Source: Notamacropus eugenii (Eukaryota > Chordata > Mammalia > Diprotodontia > Macropodidae). Taken from it: a stretch of DNA of 64,000 nucleotides. Numbering within the stretch: position 1 is the first letter of the stretch; each line of letters starts with the position of its first letter. Under the pieces are notes generated by a model. The model was not told the origin of the DNA and did no database searches. It saw only the letters and a list, made by a program, of their open reading frames with translations. The stretch is taken from positions 388,814,342 to 388,878,341 of the forward strand of contig NC_092877.1 in NCBI RefSeq assembly GCF_028372415.1, in the 5' to 3' direction. Position numbers and translations under genes: made by a program. Shown here one piece after another: positions 44,785 to 55,860 of this stretch.

Positions 44785-45005
44785 TGGACCACAAACTTGA
44801 AATAAGTCAATAATGTGATATTACAATTCCCAAATGTCATGTAGCCTTCTCTTGGAAACAGGATCCAAAGCAAGGAAGATATTGGTCCCCTTGTCCTCTG
44901 TTTTTGTCGGACCACATTTGGAGCATTGTATTCTGATCTGATCTGTCGTCAAGGAAGATGATACTTGTTCCACTTAGCTCCAACAGAAACAGCTATGAGT
45001 AGTGA
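44785..45005 (+). repeat. CR1/L3 LINE, second part
   Basis: 'cagtggaccacaaacttgaa' and 'tcggaccacatttggagcat' followed by 'tgtattctgatctg' match CR1/L3 immediately after the part at 44000-44157. Confidence 0.65.
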
Positions 45006-45336
45006 GTAGGGAGGTGTAACTAGGCAAGTTTGTAAGAAAAAATTGAATATTCAGAGCTTTCAGAACTCTGGATCGTATTCTTTCCAGTCATGTGAGAACT
45101 GTCTAGTTCATCTGCCTTATTGCACTGGGATCCGAGCTCATCATGTTTGTCCACCATACTTTCTGTATTTGTGTGTAGACGTCAGAGACTGTGTGCACAG
45201 CTCCTGTTTCCTGTCCTGGGTTTTTTCTCCTGCAAACCTCTGGGCATCTCAGCCACTAGGCATTGTTATCATTGTCTCCTTGTTCTTGCTCTCTTCCTCC
45301 TCCCCATTCTCCTCCTCCTCCTTGTCCTCCTGCTCT

Positions 45337-45337
45337 T

Positions 45338-45401
<64 letters not shown>
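45337..45401. repeat. (CTA)n trinucleotide microsatellite
   Basis: About 21 uninterrupted CTA units, preceded by a CTC/CTT-rich pyrimidine stretch. Frames translate as poly-Thr or poly-Tyr and are artefacts. Confidence 0.97.
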
Positions 45402-45754
45402 ATTATAGTTATTCTCTATAATTGTCACACTGAGTGAATAGTGATAGAATTTTTCTCCCTTCTCTTCCTTTCAGTTGAGAGCCCCTTGAATTAGGTTAAT
45501 AAAACACTAAGCAAGTCCACATTTAGTATTCAGCCTTTGATCATTGTCCTCTGTCCCTAGTTAGAGATTGTTTTTTCTGCATTTTAGGCTGTAGTCCCAG
45601 AAATCCAGATTCTATTCTCAAACAGCATCTTGTTAACCCCTGTTCACTTCCCAAGTCTACCCTTTCCTTTTAGGAATCCATTGTTCAGTAAAACGCTACT
45701 TTTGTCTCTAAGATTTTCATTTTTAACATGAAACTTTATCATTTTTCCCAAAAT

Positions 45755-45915
45755 GGTAATGAGCTGGATGAGGAAGTGCTTCACCTGAATCCCTGCTCAC
45801 TTGAGGTCTTCAGGAAGGAGCTGGATCATCCTTTGCTAGTTTTCTGGTTCAGGTACTAACTGAAATAGATGTCTGAGGTCCCTGCCCATGCCGAGATTCT
45901 ATGAAGCTAAGTGTC
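45755..45915 (+). repeat. CR1/L3 LINE 3' end
   Basis: 'gaggtcttcaggaaggagct', 'ggatcatcctttgctagttt' and 'cctgcccatgccgagattct' match the CR1/L3 terminus, possibly the end of the same copy as 44000-45005. Confidence 0.7.
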
Positions 45916-46590
45916 TTGCCTTGAGTGGAACTATAGCTACAGGAAGATCCAAGATGAAATTAGTTCTGAAACACCAGGCATGTGGTGCCTTCTTGCTCTG
46001 TGATCATCTGAAGTACACAGTCAGTGACTAAAATGTGTCTGGAAATGACCTGTCACTCAGAGAACTTTTCTTTTTCCAGTCCTAAGATGCTCTTCCCCCC
46101 ATTATGCTTTCCTTTATGGGCACCGAAGTAGCAGGTGTCATTAAATAAGCATTAAGACCCAACAGGGCATGTTTTACAGGACTATTACCACATGCCTGGT
46201 ACTCAGTGACAAATGGAGACCCAGCCAGGCATGATGTATAATGGGCCAGAAGCACCCCCTAGGGTGTGGTAATGCTATTAGGATGTGGGAATCTTATTGT
46301 TAAGAGTCATTTAAAGTATCACAGCAGCCTTGCTTCTGACGCGGGCTTAATGCGTGAACTGCATACTCTCCCTTTGGAAAGAAACTGCACAGGAAGGCAA
46401 AGGAGGAAAGAATGTCTATCCCTACAAGCATGCAGAGTCATCCCAGGAGGACTTGGCGTGGGGTTGGTCTGCTCACTTCTCCTTTCAGGACTATTCTTCC
46501 TCCCTCTACCTTTTGAAGTCCTCTGTACCAGGGGGACTTTTCCCAAGGGATGACTGTCAAATTGTGAATTCACCTTGGAAGAGAATAACA
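45916..46590. other. unique sequence, no gene recognised
   Basis: 46080-46340 is repeat-free and could be a weak conserved-element candidate ('ggtgtcattaaataagcatt'). No coding frame is convincing. Confidence 0.3.
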
Positions 46591-46659
46591 TTAGCTCCCA
46601 TCTCCAGAGGACTCTGCAGTATGCCATTTTCAGACCTCAGTCCCATGCGGATTCTATGT

Positions 46660-46815
46660 GGTTCCCAAAGTAAGTGCTGTCATCTGCATTTACACATCAG
46701 GAGTCTGAGTCCTGGAGAAGGTGAATGACTTTTCTTTGGTCTCATAGACTCTTCGTAAATCTTAAATGCTACATAAACAGTAGCTGTCATAATCATTATC
46801 ATCACCATCATCTTC
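46660..46815. repeat. diverged MIR/SINE pieces
   Basis: 'tttacacatcaggagtctga' resembles reversed MIR, and 'aatgctacataaacagtagc' followed by ATC repeats resembles a forward SINE tail. Weak. Confidence 0.35.
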
Positions 46816-46833
46816 ATTCTTCTCGTCCTATAT

Positions 46834-47526
46834 CTAATGGCAATCAGATGAAAATACTCCTACCCTTGTTCCTTTAAGGTCAATATTTGCTGAATTACAC
46901 TGATGGTGGGGAAGTGACTGATCTTTGGATCCAACAAAGTATTGAGATTTAAGCTTACCTGCTGTAGAGTCACTGAAAACATCTGGAGCAGAAAGGATGA
47001 TGGGACCCTCATTCCAGACTATTTTTATTTCTTCTAAGTGTCTGTATTTTGAAAGTTTTTCATTCCACTTATCTGGAATATTATAAACATTCTGTGTGAA
47101 AAATACTGACCTTAAATCTTCATGGATACCCATTACATCTGAGTGATTGTAGACAAGTCCATCTGAGATCGCTCTCTGGATCCAGGGCAGTTATTTACTG
47201 AATTCTCAAGGATATTTGGGGACCTGTTATTACAGCAGGGGGACTTCTTGTTCTTTAGTTTATGATCACGAGTTCCCAGTGTGTAATTCTGCCCATACAA
47301 TTATGACTTTCTTGGTCCTTAGGAAGTTTTTTGTCACTTGTGACAAAAAATTTTGTATAGTTATTATCATTCCCTTGCACAATCTGCACTGAACAGTGAG
47401 TCTGGGTTCCTTTGGGAGAACCCTTCTGTAATTTCTAGGGACAGTGACGTGGTCTTGTACTGCTCTCCTAAGTTCCTCTATTTCTGCAAACAAATCTACA
47501 TGACTCAATGATTCGTTTAGTCTCAC
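46834..47526 (-). pseudogene. broken protein-like minus-strand region, unidentified
   Basis: Two minus frames in the same phase (47526-47266, 86 codons; 47133-46834, 99 codons) are separated by a stretch with several stops. Composition is protein-like (for example DLFAEIEELRRAVQDHV and LSKYRHLEEIKIVWNEG). A strong 5' splice-site match CAG|GTAAGC lies at 46959/46958, and GAG|GTAAGT at 47648/47647 further upstream. No family is recognised. Another frame also looks open in places, so a decayed transposon or retroviral fragment is as likely as an exon. Confidence 0.3.
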
Positions 47527-47979
47527 ATGGTTGACATGTCAGTTGAATTGTTATGGATCTCACCCATAGAAGGCATTTCTATTATATCTTGGGATGACAG
47601 TTTCTTCCTAGGCTCCATCTAGAGATAAATGCTCTTAGGAGACTTACCTCACCTGCTTTCCACCTCTTCCCTCTGATGGATGAAGCAACAATGCTTGCAA
47701 TAATAGACTTCCCTCCTGGTAGTGTGCTTTACCTTTGGTTTGGAAAAATACACCTAACTGATGCCTTCTGTCACCACAACACAGGCCTTTCAACCCCCTC
47801 CTCCAGATCAAACATTTCTTTGTGACCAAGCAGCTAAATTAAGCAAGAATATCCAGCAGAAGGGCCACATTTGGTGGTGTCTGCCGTATTTTCTCCTCTT
47901 AGTTCCCCATCACTCTTCCAGGACTCATGACCAAACACATCATTGGAATTAGAATTTCTGAGTCTGTTTCCTTTTGGAA

Positions 47980-48110
47980 ACTCCTTATGTACATGGTCAC
48001 CATCAGTGATCAACTTGTTCTCTTGGTTCTGCTTATTTTACTTTGCATCTGTCCATGTAAATGTTCTCCATTCACCTCTTGCACACTGACTCCTCTCTTT
48101 TTTCTTTTCC
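47980..48110 (-). repeat. L1 3'-end fragment
   Basis: Reversed, it contains 'gatgcaaagtaaaataagca' followed by 'gaaccaagagaac', matching the L1 3' region also seen at 37690-37720. Confidence 0.65.
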
Positions 48111-49169
48111 CATTTTATCTTTTATTGTTTATATTATTCATCACACAGATACTGTCTTTGTGTTCTCACTGCCAATCAGACAATGTGGGTATAGTTTTAA
48201 AATAAAACCAAGTGTCAAACAGAAAAAAACTATTCCAGCAACCACAATTAACAAATAGGCTTACTTACCCAGGCTATAAGCCAAAGCTGAAGATGTCAAG
48301 ACAATATTCACGATCCTTTTCTAAGTCTCTTCTTAGGTCCCACATAGGAGTTCTTTCATTCCCCCAATTTCTCCCCCACCAGGTTTCCTTGGGTACCAGT
48401 TTCTTAGGACCCAATTGCCTGTCTTCCTCCTCACTATTTGGTATCCTATGATTATCTGTATCTGTCAGTCAATGAGAGTTGACTCCTTCCAGCTCTATCT
48501 ACAAGACCTTGTTATAATATTTTTTGGTCTGACTTAATTAACTTCTTTACCTATCACCAGTCAAAAGATGTTTCTTGACTTCTAATACTTTCTATTTTAT
48601 CCCATTTCCCCCTTTACTTAGGAAAAGTGATTGGGAGATGCACCAGAGATTGAATTTTGGGAGGCAAAAGTTGGGAGGACTTGAGATGTTGAAGGAAGGA
48701 AGAAAGGACAAGCAGGAGGAAGACTAAAGCAAGATGACCCAAAAAGAAAGCGATAGAAGGAGGAGTATTAAGGGTAAGAGGAGTCAAGAAGGAAAGAGAA
48801 AAGTGACTGCAGAAAGGAAAGAAAAGTAAGTGAGATGGGCAAATAAGACAAGTCAGCAAGACAAAGGACAAGAAGGTGCTCAATGTTTTAAAGAGCTGAT
48901 GAAGTATTGATGAGGTAAGAGAAAAAAGAAAGAAGGCAGGAAGCAATGGTGACAGAGGAGAAGGACAGAGAGTGCCAGGCATACTAAAGCTCTGGATGGA
49001 CTCCATGGAACCACATGCCACCACCTTCTCCTCCCTCCCCCTGCCCAAGAATGACTGAGATCTCTACATTTTCTAGCTCATACTCGGCTGCCTCTCAGCT
49101 TTTACTCCTCCCTCCCAAAGCCTTCCTCTGTAGAGGGCTCACAGCCTTCCTGGAAACTCCATTTTCCAT
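48111..49169. other. unique sequence with a purine-rich block
   Basis: 48640-48990 is A/G-rich (GAAGGAAG, GAGAAAAG) without a regular unit. The 144-codon minus frame over it is Leu/Ser/Phe-rich low complexity. No gene. Confidence 0.4.
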
Positions 49170-49378
49170 CAGCTACTCCTCTTGGCTTCCACTCCACTGA
49201 GTACCCCTTGTACTCTACTCATTTTTAAAGCCTATTTTGTCTGTTATCTTTCCTTATTAGATTGTAAGGTCCTTGAGGGCAGGGACTGTCTCTTTTCTTT
49301 ATTTGGATTCCCAGCATTTAGCACAGTTTCTGGCATGTAGTAGGCACTTAATAAATGCTTATTGAATGGAATCAAATG
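49170..49378 (+). repeat. L2 3' end
   Basis: 'tagattgtaaggtccttgag', 'ggcagggactgtctcttttc' and 'ggcacttaataaatgcttat' are a clear forward L2 terminus. Confidence 0.92.
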
Positions 49379-49939
49379 AGCTGGGCTTGGCCAGGAAACA
49401 AAAGGAGGGTAACAAACTCAGGAAGGAGGACAGAATTGTCTCCTTTCAGGGTTTATGTGCTATTCCATTCAGAGTCAGCATGATTCCCTGGGTGGTCTCA
49501 AGGGATAGGAAGCTGCCTCCTGCCCAGGCTCCGTGAAACCTAGTCCCACTTATCTGGAGAGACTTACGGCCCCTCTGGGATGGCCCAGCAAGTGAAGAAC
49601 CTCTGACCAGGTGTCATCAGCAAGGTGAGTTTCCGGGATAAGTAGCTCCCTCCTCTTCCCTCTTGTTCCTCCCCACCCCCACCTCATTTCCTATCCTTAT
49701 GGCTTCGCTACTTTGCCATTCCTGTGCTTCCTGTTCTCAGAGTTCTGGAAAAGACTCAGCTTTCACCATGGTCTCACGTCTCTGGGGGCATGTTCTGGGT
49801 CTTAATGTCAGGAGAAGGGGCTCACAGGTTGAGCGGACATCAGAAATATCTCTGCAACTCCATTAAAAGGATCCCAACACACCCAGTCTGCTCAATCAAC
49901 TTCAAGGACTGGTCCAGGTCATTATTTGGAAGTTTTGCC
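49379..49939. other. unique sequence, no gene recognised
   Basis: Nothing recognised. Confidence 0.4.
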
Positions 49940-50135
49940 CGTGTAACAACAGGGTAGAAGCCACTCCACCTCCATTTTATCTCTGAGACCTTAATAGAGG
50001 AAAACACATATCAATCAATTAAAGGGTCTTAGACTAAGTTCAAAAACTTGCTTACACCCTGGCAATGGTTTATAAAATTACCAATTAAATTGAGAAGTGA
50101 GTAAATTCCAGAAATCAGAGGGAGTGTGGAGTTCT
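49940..50135. promoter_or_regulatory. AT-rich island, candidate conserved element
   Basis: 'atatcaatcaattaaagggt' (TCAATCAATT at 50011-50020, a PBX/HOX-like composite) and the near-palindrome CAATTAAATTG (50082-50092) lie in repeat-free DNA. Confidence 0.35.
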
Positions 50136-51094
50136 AACTGAAATGCCCCCCCCCCCCACAAAGGAACACTCTGGAGGGAAAAGAGAGGTCCCTGATTCCT
50201 CCTCCTTCATCTTCAGCCAGAGGAGAATTTTCAGTTTTGAAAGGTCCAGAGGATGTTGGACTTTACATCTTCCAATGTGTTTTAAATGGTATCGCTTGGC
50301 ATCATTTGGTGGTATGGTCAGCATCATCAGGAGCCAAGGACAGACTGGGCTCATAGCTTTACAAGGGGCCAAGCAAATCCAACCTCTTGCATCTAAATGG
50401 ACAACTCTTGAGCAACCCATGAAAAGGAGAAAAGATCTTCTAGCAGCCAAGAACTGTGAGAACCACCTTAGCCACATGTGCTCGCTAAGCTTAGGTCCAC
50501 ATTTCCAAGGACACTATGTACTGGTGAGAGAATGTCACAGATCATTTTGGAGACATCTTTGCTCCCAGCTTAGCAAACACTGTTTTCTAAACTGATAGTT
50601 TGGAAGCAGCAGTGTACCAGTGGGGGGCTCAAGGCAATGAAATTAGAGAAAGCCACCCTATTGAGGTGCCCCTAGAAGCATGAGGAGGTGTAGCCATTGT
50701 ACCCAACATTCATGAAAGTGGGAGCTGAGATTAGGATGACTTGGAGGAGACATGGACTACATCTGTCCAAAGCATAAATTCTCCTGGCTTCCCACCATAT
50801 GCCAATATAAGTAGGTTTTATATAACCTCCAACTTTGACGCTATCACCAACCCTAGGTTCACCTAGGGAACAAGAAAAAGTTTGCTTCTCTTAGGTCTCC
50901 AAGAAAGGGAGAGGGAGAGCTCAGGAGTGTGAGAACCAAGAGTCCAGACTTTGGACTGCACTGAGGATGGGCTTCCCCATCTCTAAACCAGGGTCCATCT
51001 GAATGGGTTAGGTCAACATCTCCAACTCAATTGCCTCCCACAAATTACACTGTAAATTTACCTTTGATCCTGGGGGAAGGAAGTACTAAGTATC
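50136..51094. other. unique sequence, no gene recognised
   Basis: Starts with a C homopolymer (50146-50157). A 150-codon + frame (50143-50595) overlaps a 120-codon minus frame and has no recognisable domain. Confidence 0.4.
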
Positions 51095-51215
51095 CACCCT
51101 GACACTAGGCAAGTTAGACCCTTGAAAGTTTAACTTTGTTCTCTGTATCTCCATTACCTAGCAGAGTGCCTGGCATCTGGTGTGTACTTATGAAGGACTT
51201 ATTGGTAGCTGAACT
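51095..51215 (+). repeat. L2 3'-end fragment
   Basis: 'ccattacctagcagagtgcc' followed by 'tggcatctggtgtgtac' is the forward L2 terminus, diverged. Confidence 0.65.
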
Positions 51216-51654
51216 GATTAAAAGATCAATTACTAAGGCTAGATAGTTGGCTGGCTATCTCCAGTGGCCCAGATGAAAGGGTGATCTAGAACAGAGGAGT
51301 GGGAGATGACTCCCAACCTCTCGTTCCCAGGCTCTACATAGAAACTGAAGGAAAGAGAAGAGCTTTCCCAGTTCTTTGATCTTGACCAGACCCTCTCCTC
51401 CTCTGTATAACAGGAGTCAAAGATTGGAGCCCATCTGAAGTCTTCCAGCTGTATATCCTATAATAACCCTCTTTCTGTTGCTCCCCTCCCCAGCAAGGGC
51501 TCTCTCCTTTCCTTGATCTTGCATTTGCCTCTCCCCACAATGTCCCAAAATAACTGAGCTTCCTTTATATCTCCCTCACAGACCTGTGCCACTTTTAAAC
51601 AAAGTCACACTCTAGTTTCTGCCCTAATAAACATCTCTTCTCAAAGGACCCTCC
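51216..51654. other. unique sequence, no gene recognised
   Basis: Nothing recognised. Confidence 0.4.
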
Positions 51655-51790
51655 ATTCAGAGCTAAAAGGACATGGAGGCCATTAAATCTAACCCCCTAA
51701 TTTAACAGAGGAGAAATATGGAGCTCATAGAAATGAGGTGACTTGCCCATGGTCAGTCAGGTAGCTAGGTGCAGAGCAGGGACTTTTGTG
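51655..51790 (-). repeat. MIR-like element
   Basis: 'taatttaacagaggagaaat' and 'ggtgacttgcccatggtcag', related to the copy at 40990-41160. Confidence 0.7.
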
Positions 51791-52699
51791 TATGCCTGTC
51801 CACAAGTGTATGAGATCTGGCTGCTAGGGTGACTTTTCAAAGGGTCAAAGGCAATGGCTGCACAGGAGTTATACAGACAGGACAGACTAGGGTTCCAGGA
51901 TATGACAATCAATTCTTCTGTAACTTCCTCTGCTTCCAGCAGTTAGACAAAGCAGAATGGAAGATCATTTCTTAGTTACTTACTCTGTCAAGCACTACAA
52001 AAGGTCACAAAGCCAGTGTTCTTGCAGAGAGACCTTACATTATTCTAAGAAGGGCAACACTGTATTCAGGAGGGTTCAGCTTCTGGGCAGATGGAAAGAC
52101 GTTATGACCTATAGAACTCACCAAGCAATGAAATGGTGATGATGGTAAGACTTTGTGATCCATAGGGTGTAGTATGCAAAGCAACAAGGCAGATAGTGAG
52201 GTCCCAGTGTCCTTGGAGATCAATGACAAGGCAGATGGTCCATGGACAATGGCTACTGGGAAAAGGCCAATGGATACATGGTATAAGTGGACTAGAACTC
52301 CGGATTATCTCAAGCAGAGATGCCAACTGGGCTGTGGAGTTTGGGGCAGGTCCCCAAGTCTTGCTCCTGCAGGTCTATAGGTCCCTGGCAGGCTGGGACA
52401 AGAAAGAGGAAGATCTTTGCCTCTCTCCCTTGGTGGTGACAACCATCTTAAGGGTAACCCCCAACAGTGAAAGCCATCCCTCATTGGGTGCCAAGGGGTA
52501 CACTCACCTGTAGGGGAGGCCAAGTCTGGAACTAGCTGACCTCCTGGAAAGTTCAACTGACTGATCAGAGAGAACAAGGCCAATCTGGAGTGTTTTTATA
52601 ATTCCCTGAAATCCTAGTCCTGAAGGAGGAAGAACCTGAGTAAGCAAGCACAGTCACCCACTTTCCCGGCCTCCATCCCAGTCTGCTTGGAGACACTGT
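51791..52699. other. unique sequence, no gene recognised
   Basis: Frames of up to about 105 codons on both strands overlap each other. Nothing recognised. Confidence 0.4.
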
Positions 52700-52910
52700 T
52701 CCCAGCTTCATTAAACCCCTAATAATTACACTAATTACCTCATCTCTACAGCGAGAAGCAAAGCAAAATACCAAACTCAGCTTGCAGCTTACAATAGGAG
52801 ACAATGCAGCTCTGTGGCATACATGGCCATTAAGTCATGAAATATTTAAGCCAAACAGAGTTAGTGCTGGCTGAACGACATTGGCTCAGAGCTGCAGTTG
52901 CAAGCAGGTT
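52700..52910. promoter_or_regulatory. AT-rich island, candidate enhancer-like conserved element
   Basis: Two TAATTA cores 9 bases apart (52723-52728 and 52732-52737), then a repeat-free run through 'gccattaagtcatgaaatat' and 'ttggctcagagctgcagttg'. Paired TAATTA sites suit homeodomain dimers. Confidence 0.4.
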
Positions 52911-53314
52911 TCCTCTTCTGGGTGGTGGGCTTCTTTAGCTCAGGAGAAAAGTTGGGAACATTTTCTCCCTAAAGTTCAGCCCACCATATGTATTGAACTT
53001 CTGGGCCTCTTTGGGAGGGCAGAGCAGAGTGAATGGGAGAGGTCCAATCCTCAAAAGAGGCTAACGACATACTTAGGGAGACATAGGCAGAGGGAGCTTT
53101 GAGGATGAGTACATCAACTCCAGAGGCAGAACAGAAGGCAGAGTGTGTAGAAAAGAGCTAGTGACACTCCCCTGCTCTGCCCTGAGAACGAAAGCATGAC
53201 AAGCCTTTAGGTTCCAGGAGAGGCAGCTGGACCCTCCCATTCACCTCAAGCCATCCTTGACCATCCTGATCATGACCTCTGCAGCACTGATTACCTCGAC
53301 CCTGGTCAAACTAC

Positions 53315-54040
53315 ATTGGAGAGTTTTAGAAAGGACATAGAGAAACTAGGAAGCATGCAGAGAAAAGCATCCAGGAGTCCATGTAAAAATAAATGGGGGT
53401 AAAAGAGGGAGTGTTTAGCTTGGGGAGCAGAAAACTCTGGGGGACACAACAGTGGCCTTTGAATGCCAGAAGAACTGTTATGTGGAAGAAGGATGACCCT
53501 TGTTCTCCTTGGCCCCAGAGGAGAAATAAAGGAAAATAGCGTCAAATTTAGGAGATATGTCAGGAAAACCTCCTACCAAGGAACCTACTCCAAAGGGGAA
53601 CAGGCTACCTTGGGAGGGGGGAAGTGCCCCATTCTCAGAGGTTTTCAAGTAGGAACTGGGTGATCACTTGTCAAGTGCAATGTAAAGAAGATGCTTGGTC
53701 AGGTAGGGATTAGATTTTAGGCCTGTCAAGTGCCTCCTGGTAAGCTGGGTGGTGAAATGGATAGAGCACAGGGCCTGGAGTCAGGAAGACTCATTTCATG
53801 ACTTCAAATCTGGTCTCAGACACTTACTAGCTGTGTGACACTGGGCAAGGCACTTGACCCTGTTTGCCTCAGTTTCCTCATCTGTAAGATGAGCTGGAGA
53901 AGGAAATGGCCAACCATTCCAGTATCTCTGCCAAGGAAACCCCAAATGGGGCCACAAAGAGTAAGATACAACTGAAATTGACTGAACAGCAGCAAAGTCC
54001 CTTCTAGATCAGAGGTTCTGTAATTCTTTGATGCTTGTCA
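53315..54040 (+). repeat. CR1/L3 LINE 3' end, split by a SINE
   Basis: 'gggagtgtttagcttgggga', 'ctccttggccccagaggaga', 'ggaacaggctaccttgggag' and 'ggttttcaagtaggaactgg' follow CR1/L3 closely. After the SINE it resumes as 'aagtcccttctagatcagag' and 'gttctgtaattctttg'. Confidence 0.85.
53743..53997 (+). repeat. marsupial tRNA-derived SINE nested in CR1/L3
   Basis: Complete forward copy: 'gaaatggatagagcacaggg', 'cagacacttactagctgtgt', 'gcctcagtttcctcatctgt', 'gctggagaaggaaatggcca', 'gccaaggaaaccccaaatgg', then 'ctgaacagcagcaaa'. Diverged flanks 'caagtgcct' and 'caaagtccct' may be the target duplication. Confidence 0.95.
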
Positions 54041-54494
54041 AGTAATGGCTAGAAAAAGAGATGAAGTTAGCCTGGCATAGCTCTTCTTGCTGAAGCCATG
54101 ATGACCCTCTGTGATCAATATTTCCCTTTCTTGGTGTTCGGAAGCATCCTTTCAATGATGCCTTTGAAGATGTGGTACATCAGAGTGGGCCCCACTAAGA
54201 GAGAACTCCCCTTTGCTGCCCAAGGCAACACTAAGAAACTTCCAAGTTCGGATACTTTTGATTGGTTATGGAAACTGACCTTTGAACTCTGGCAAAAAAC
54301 TGTGTTGTGGAGAGGAGTTAGTTCTGTGTGATTCTAATGGTCCCCATGCATACTTCTGTTACTGGATTGGTCTGAACATAAGCCGAGCTTTTCCCAAATG
54401 GGCTCTGAGCAGTACAATGAGGCTCGCCGTGGTGCTTTCAGGACCATAGACAGCATCAGGCTTGAGAGTGTGAGGTTGAAGACAACCAAGGGCT
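54041..54494. other. unique sequence, no gene recognised
   Basis: Nothing recognised. Confidence 0.4.
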
Positions 54495-54635
54495 CTCTCA
54501 CTGTCTCTCTGTCTCTGTCTCTTTGTATGCCTCTCTGTCTTTCTCTCTGCCTCTTTCTCTCTCTCTTCTTTTCTTCTCTCCTTCCCCATCTTCCCTTCTC
54601 TGTCTCTCCCTCTCTCTCTCTTTCTTCACAGATCC
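54495..54635. repeat. pyrimidine-rich (TCTG/TC)n microsatellite
   Basis: CTCTCTGTCTCT-type repeats, the complement of the GACAGA tracts elsewhere in the window. Confidence 0.93.
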
Positions 54636-54689
54636 AGTCACTTGATCAACTTTGTCATTTTTACCTCCATATCATCTCTTGAATCCAGA

Positions 54690-55385
54690 CCTTCCTCCCC
54701 TCCTACATAGACTCCACGTTAACTCACACCTTCATCTGTCTTTGCCTAGATCACTGCAAGAACCTCCTCATGGTTCTCCCTGACTCATTTCTCCCCTTTC
54801 CAATCCATTGAACTCATAGCTACTGAAATGATTTCTCCTTAAACCAATATTTGATCCTGTGCCTCCCCCACACAACCAGCTCCCATGGTTCCCTTTAACC
54901 TTTCCAATGAAGTACAAACCCTTGTTCAGCTGTTAAAGTTCTTCAAACTTGACCATAACTTATATTTCCAGTTTCCATCAAATATTACTAGTCTTCCTGC
55001 ACTCTAGAATCTGACCAAATTGGCCTCCCTTTTATTCCATTTCCCTCCACCCTGCTTTTGCCCGAGCTGTCCCATCTCTCTGGGAGCTTTGGAATGTATT
55101 TCCTCCTCACATCTGCCCCATCAATCCTTCTCTTCCTCCAACACTTAAGCCTTCCCTGATCCCCCCAGATCCACATGCCCTCCCTCACTCCCCTGTGTTT
55201 GATCACTTTGGGCATTTATTCTCCCCTTGTTTATTCTGTATACACATTTCCTTATTGTCTCCTCTGTTAGAATTGCAGCTCCTTGTGAATAGGGATTGCT
55301 TCATTCTTTGCATCCCTGGAGTCCTATCCCAATACTGGCCATATAGTAGGTGCTTAATTATTACTCATTGACTGATGAATTGAGT
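54690..55385 (+). repeat. L2 LINE, long 3' copy
   Basis: About 700 bases in correct L2 order: 'gatcactgcaagaacctcct', 'cctccctttaacct'-type body, 'ttgttcagctgttaaagttc', 'taagccttccctgatccccc', then 'cctctgttagaattgcagct' and 'atatagtaggtgcttaatta'. Confidence 0.88.
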
Positions 55386-55454
55386 GCTTTTTATTTATTA
55401 TCTCTTCATTCTCTTTTACGTTTCTAGGATAGAGGAAAGGGCATAACCAGCTCT

Positions 55455-55480
55455 GTGTATGTGTGTGTGTGTGTGTGCTT
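55455..55480. repeat. (GT)n microsatellite
   Basis: About 12 GT units. Confidence 0.95.
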
Positions 55481-55494
55481 GTAGCAAAACCCAG

Positions 55495-55860
55495 TGTTTC
55501 AGAAGTCAACAAGGTTTTATTAAGTACTTACTATATGCATTAGAGGCAGCTAAACTGGCTCAGTGGATAGAATGGAATCAAGAAGACATGAGTTCAAATC
55601 TGGCCTCAGACAATTACCAGCTGTGTGACCCTGGGCAAATCACTTAACCTCTGTTTGCATGAATCTGCTGGAAATGGAAATGACAAACCACTCCAATATT
55701 TGTGCCAAGAAAACCCCATGAACAGCATTAGTCCATGGAGTCATGAAGGGTCAGACATTACTGAATGACTGAACAACAACAATGGGCTAAGCTCTAAGAA
55801 TACAAATACAAGCAGAAAAAAGTTAGCCCCTCCCTTCAAGTAGTTTATATTTCAATAGGG
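55495..55860 (-). repeat. L2 3' tip, split by a SINE
   Basis: 'ttttattaagtacttactat' on the left; 'gggctaagctctaagaatac' and 'cccttcaagtagtttatatt' on the right. Confidence 0.75.
55545..55782 (+). repeat. marsupial tRNA-derived SINE nested in L2
   Basis: 'ggcagctaaactggctcagt', 'atgagttcaaatctggcctc', 'ctgtgtgaccctgggcaaat', 'gccaagaaaaccccatgaac', ending in 'ctgaacaacaac'. The 'gctggagaag' part is shortened. Confidence 0.92.

Noticed and set aside
45043-45437. Frames ending in poly-Thr or poly-Tyr
   Set aside because: Caused by the (CTA)n microsatellite.
48614-49048. 144-codon minus frame, Leu/Phe/Ser-rich, looks like a membrane protein
   Set aside because: Translation of a purine-rich (+) low-complexity stretch; hydrophobicity follows from CTT/TTC/CTC codons.
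50143-50595. 150-codon + frame opposite a 120-codon minus frame
   Set aside because: No family resemblance and mutual overlap; probably chance.
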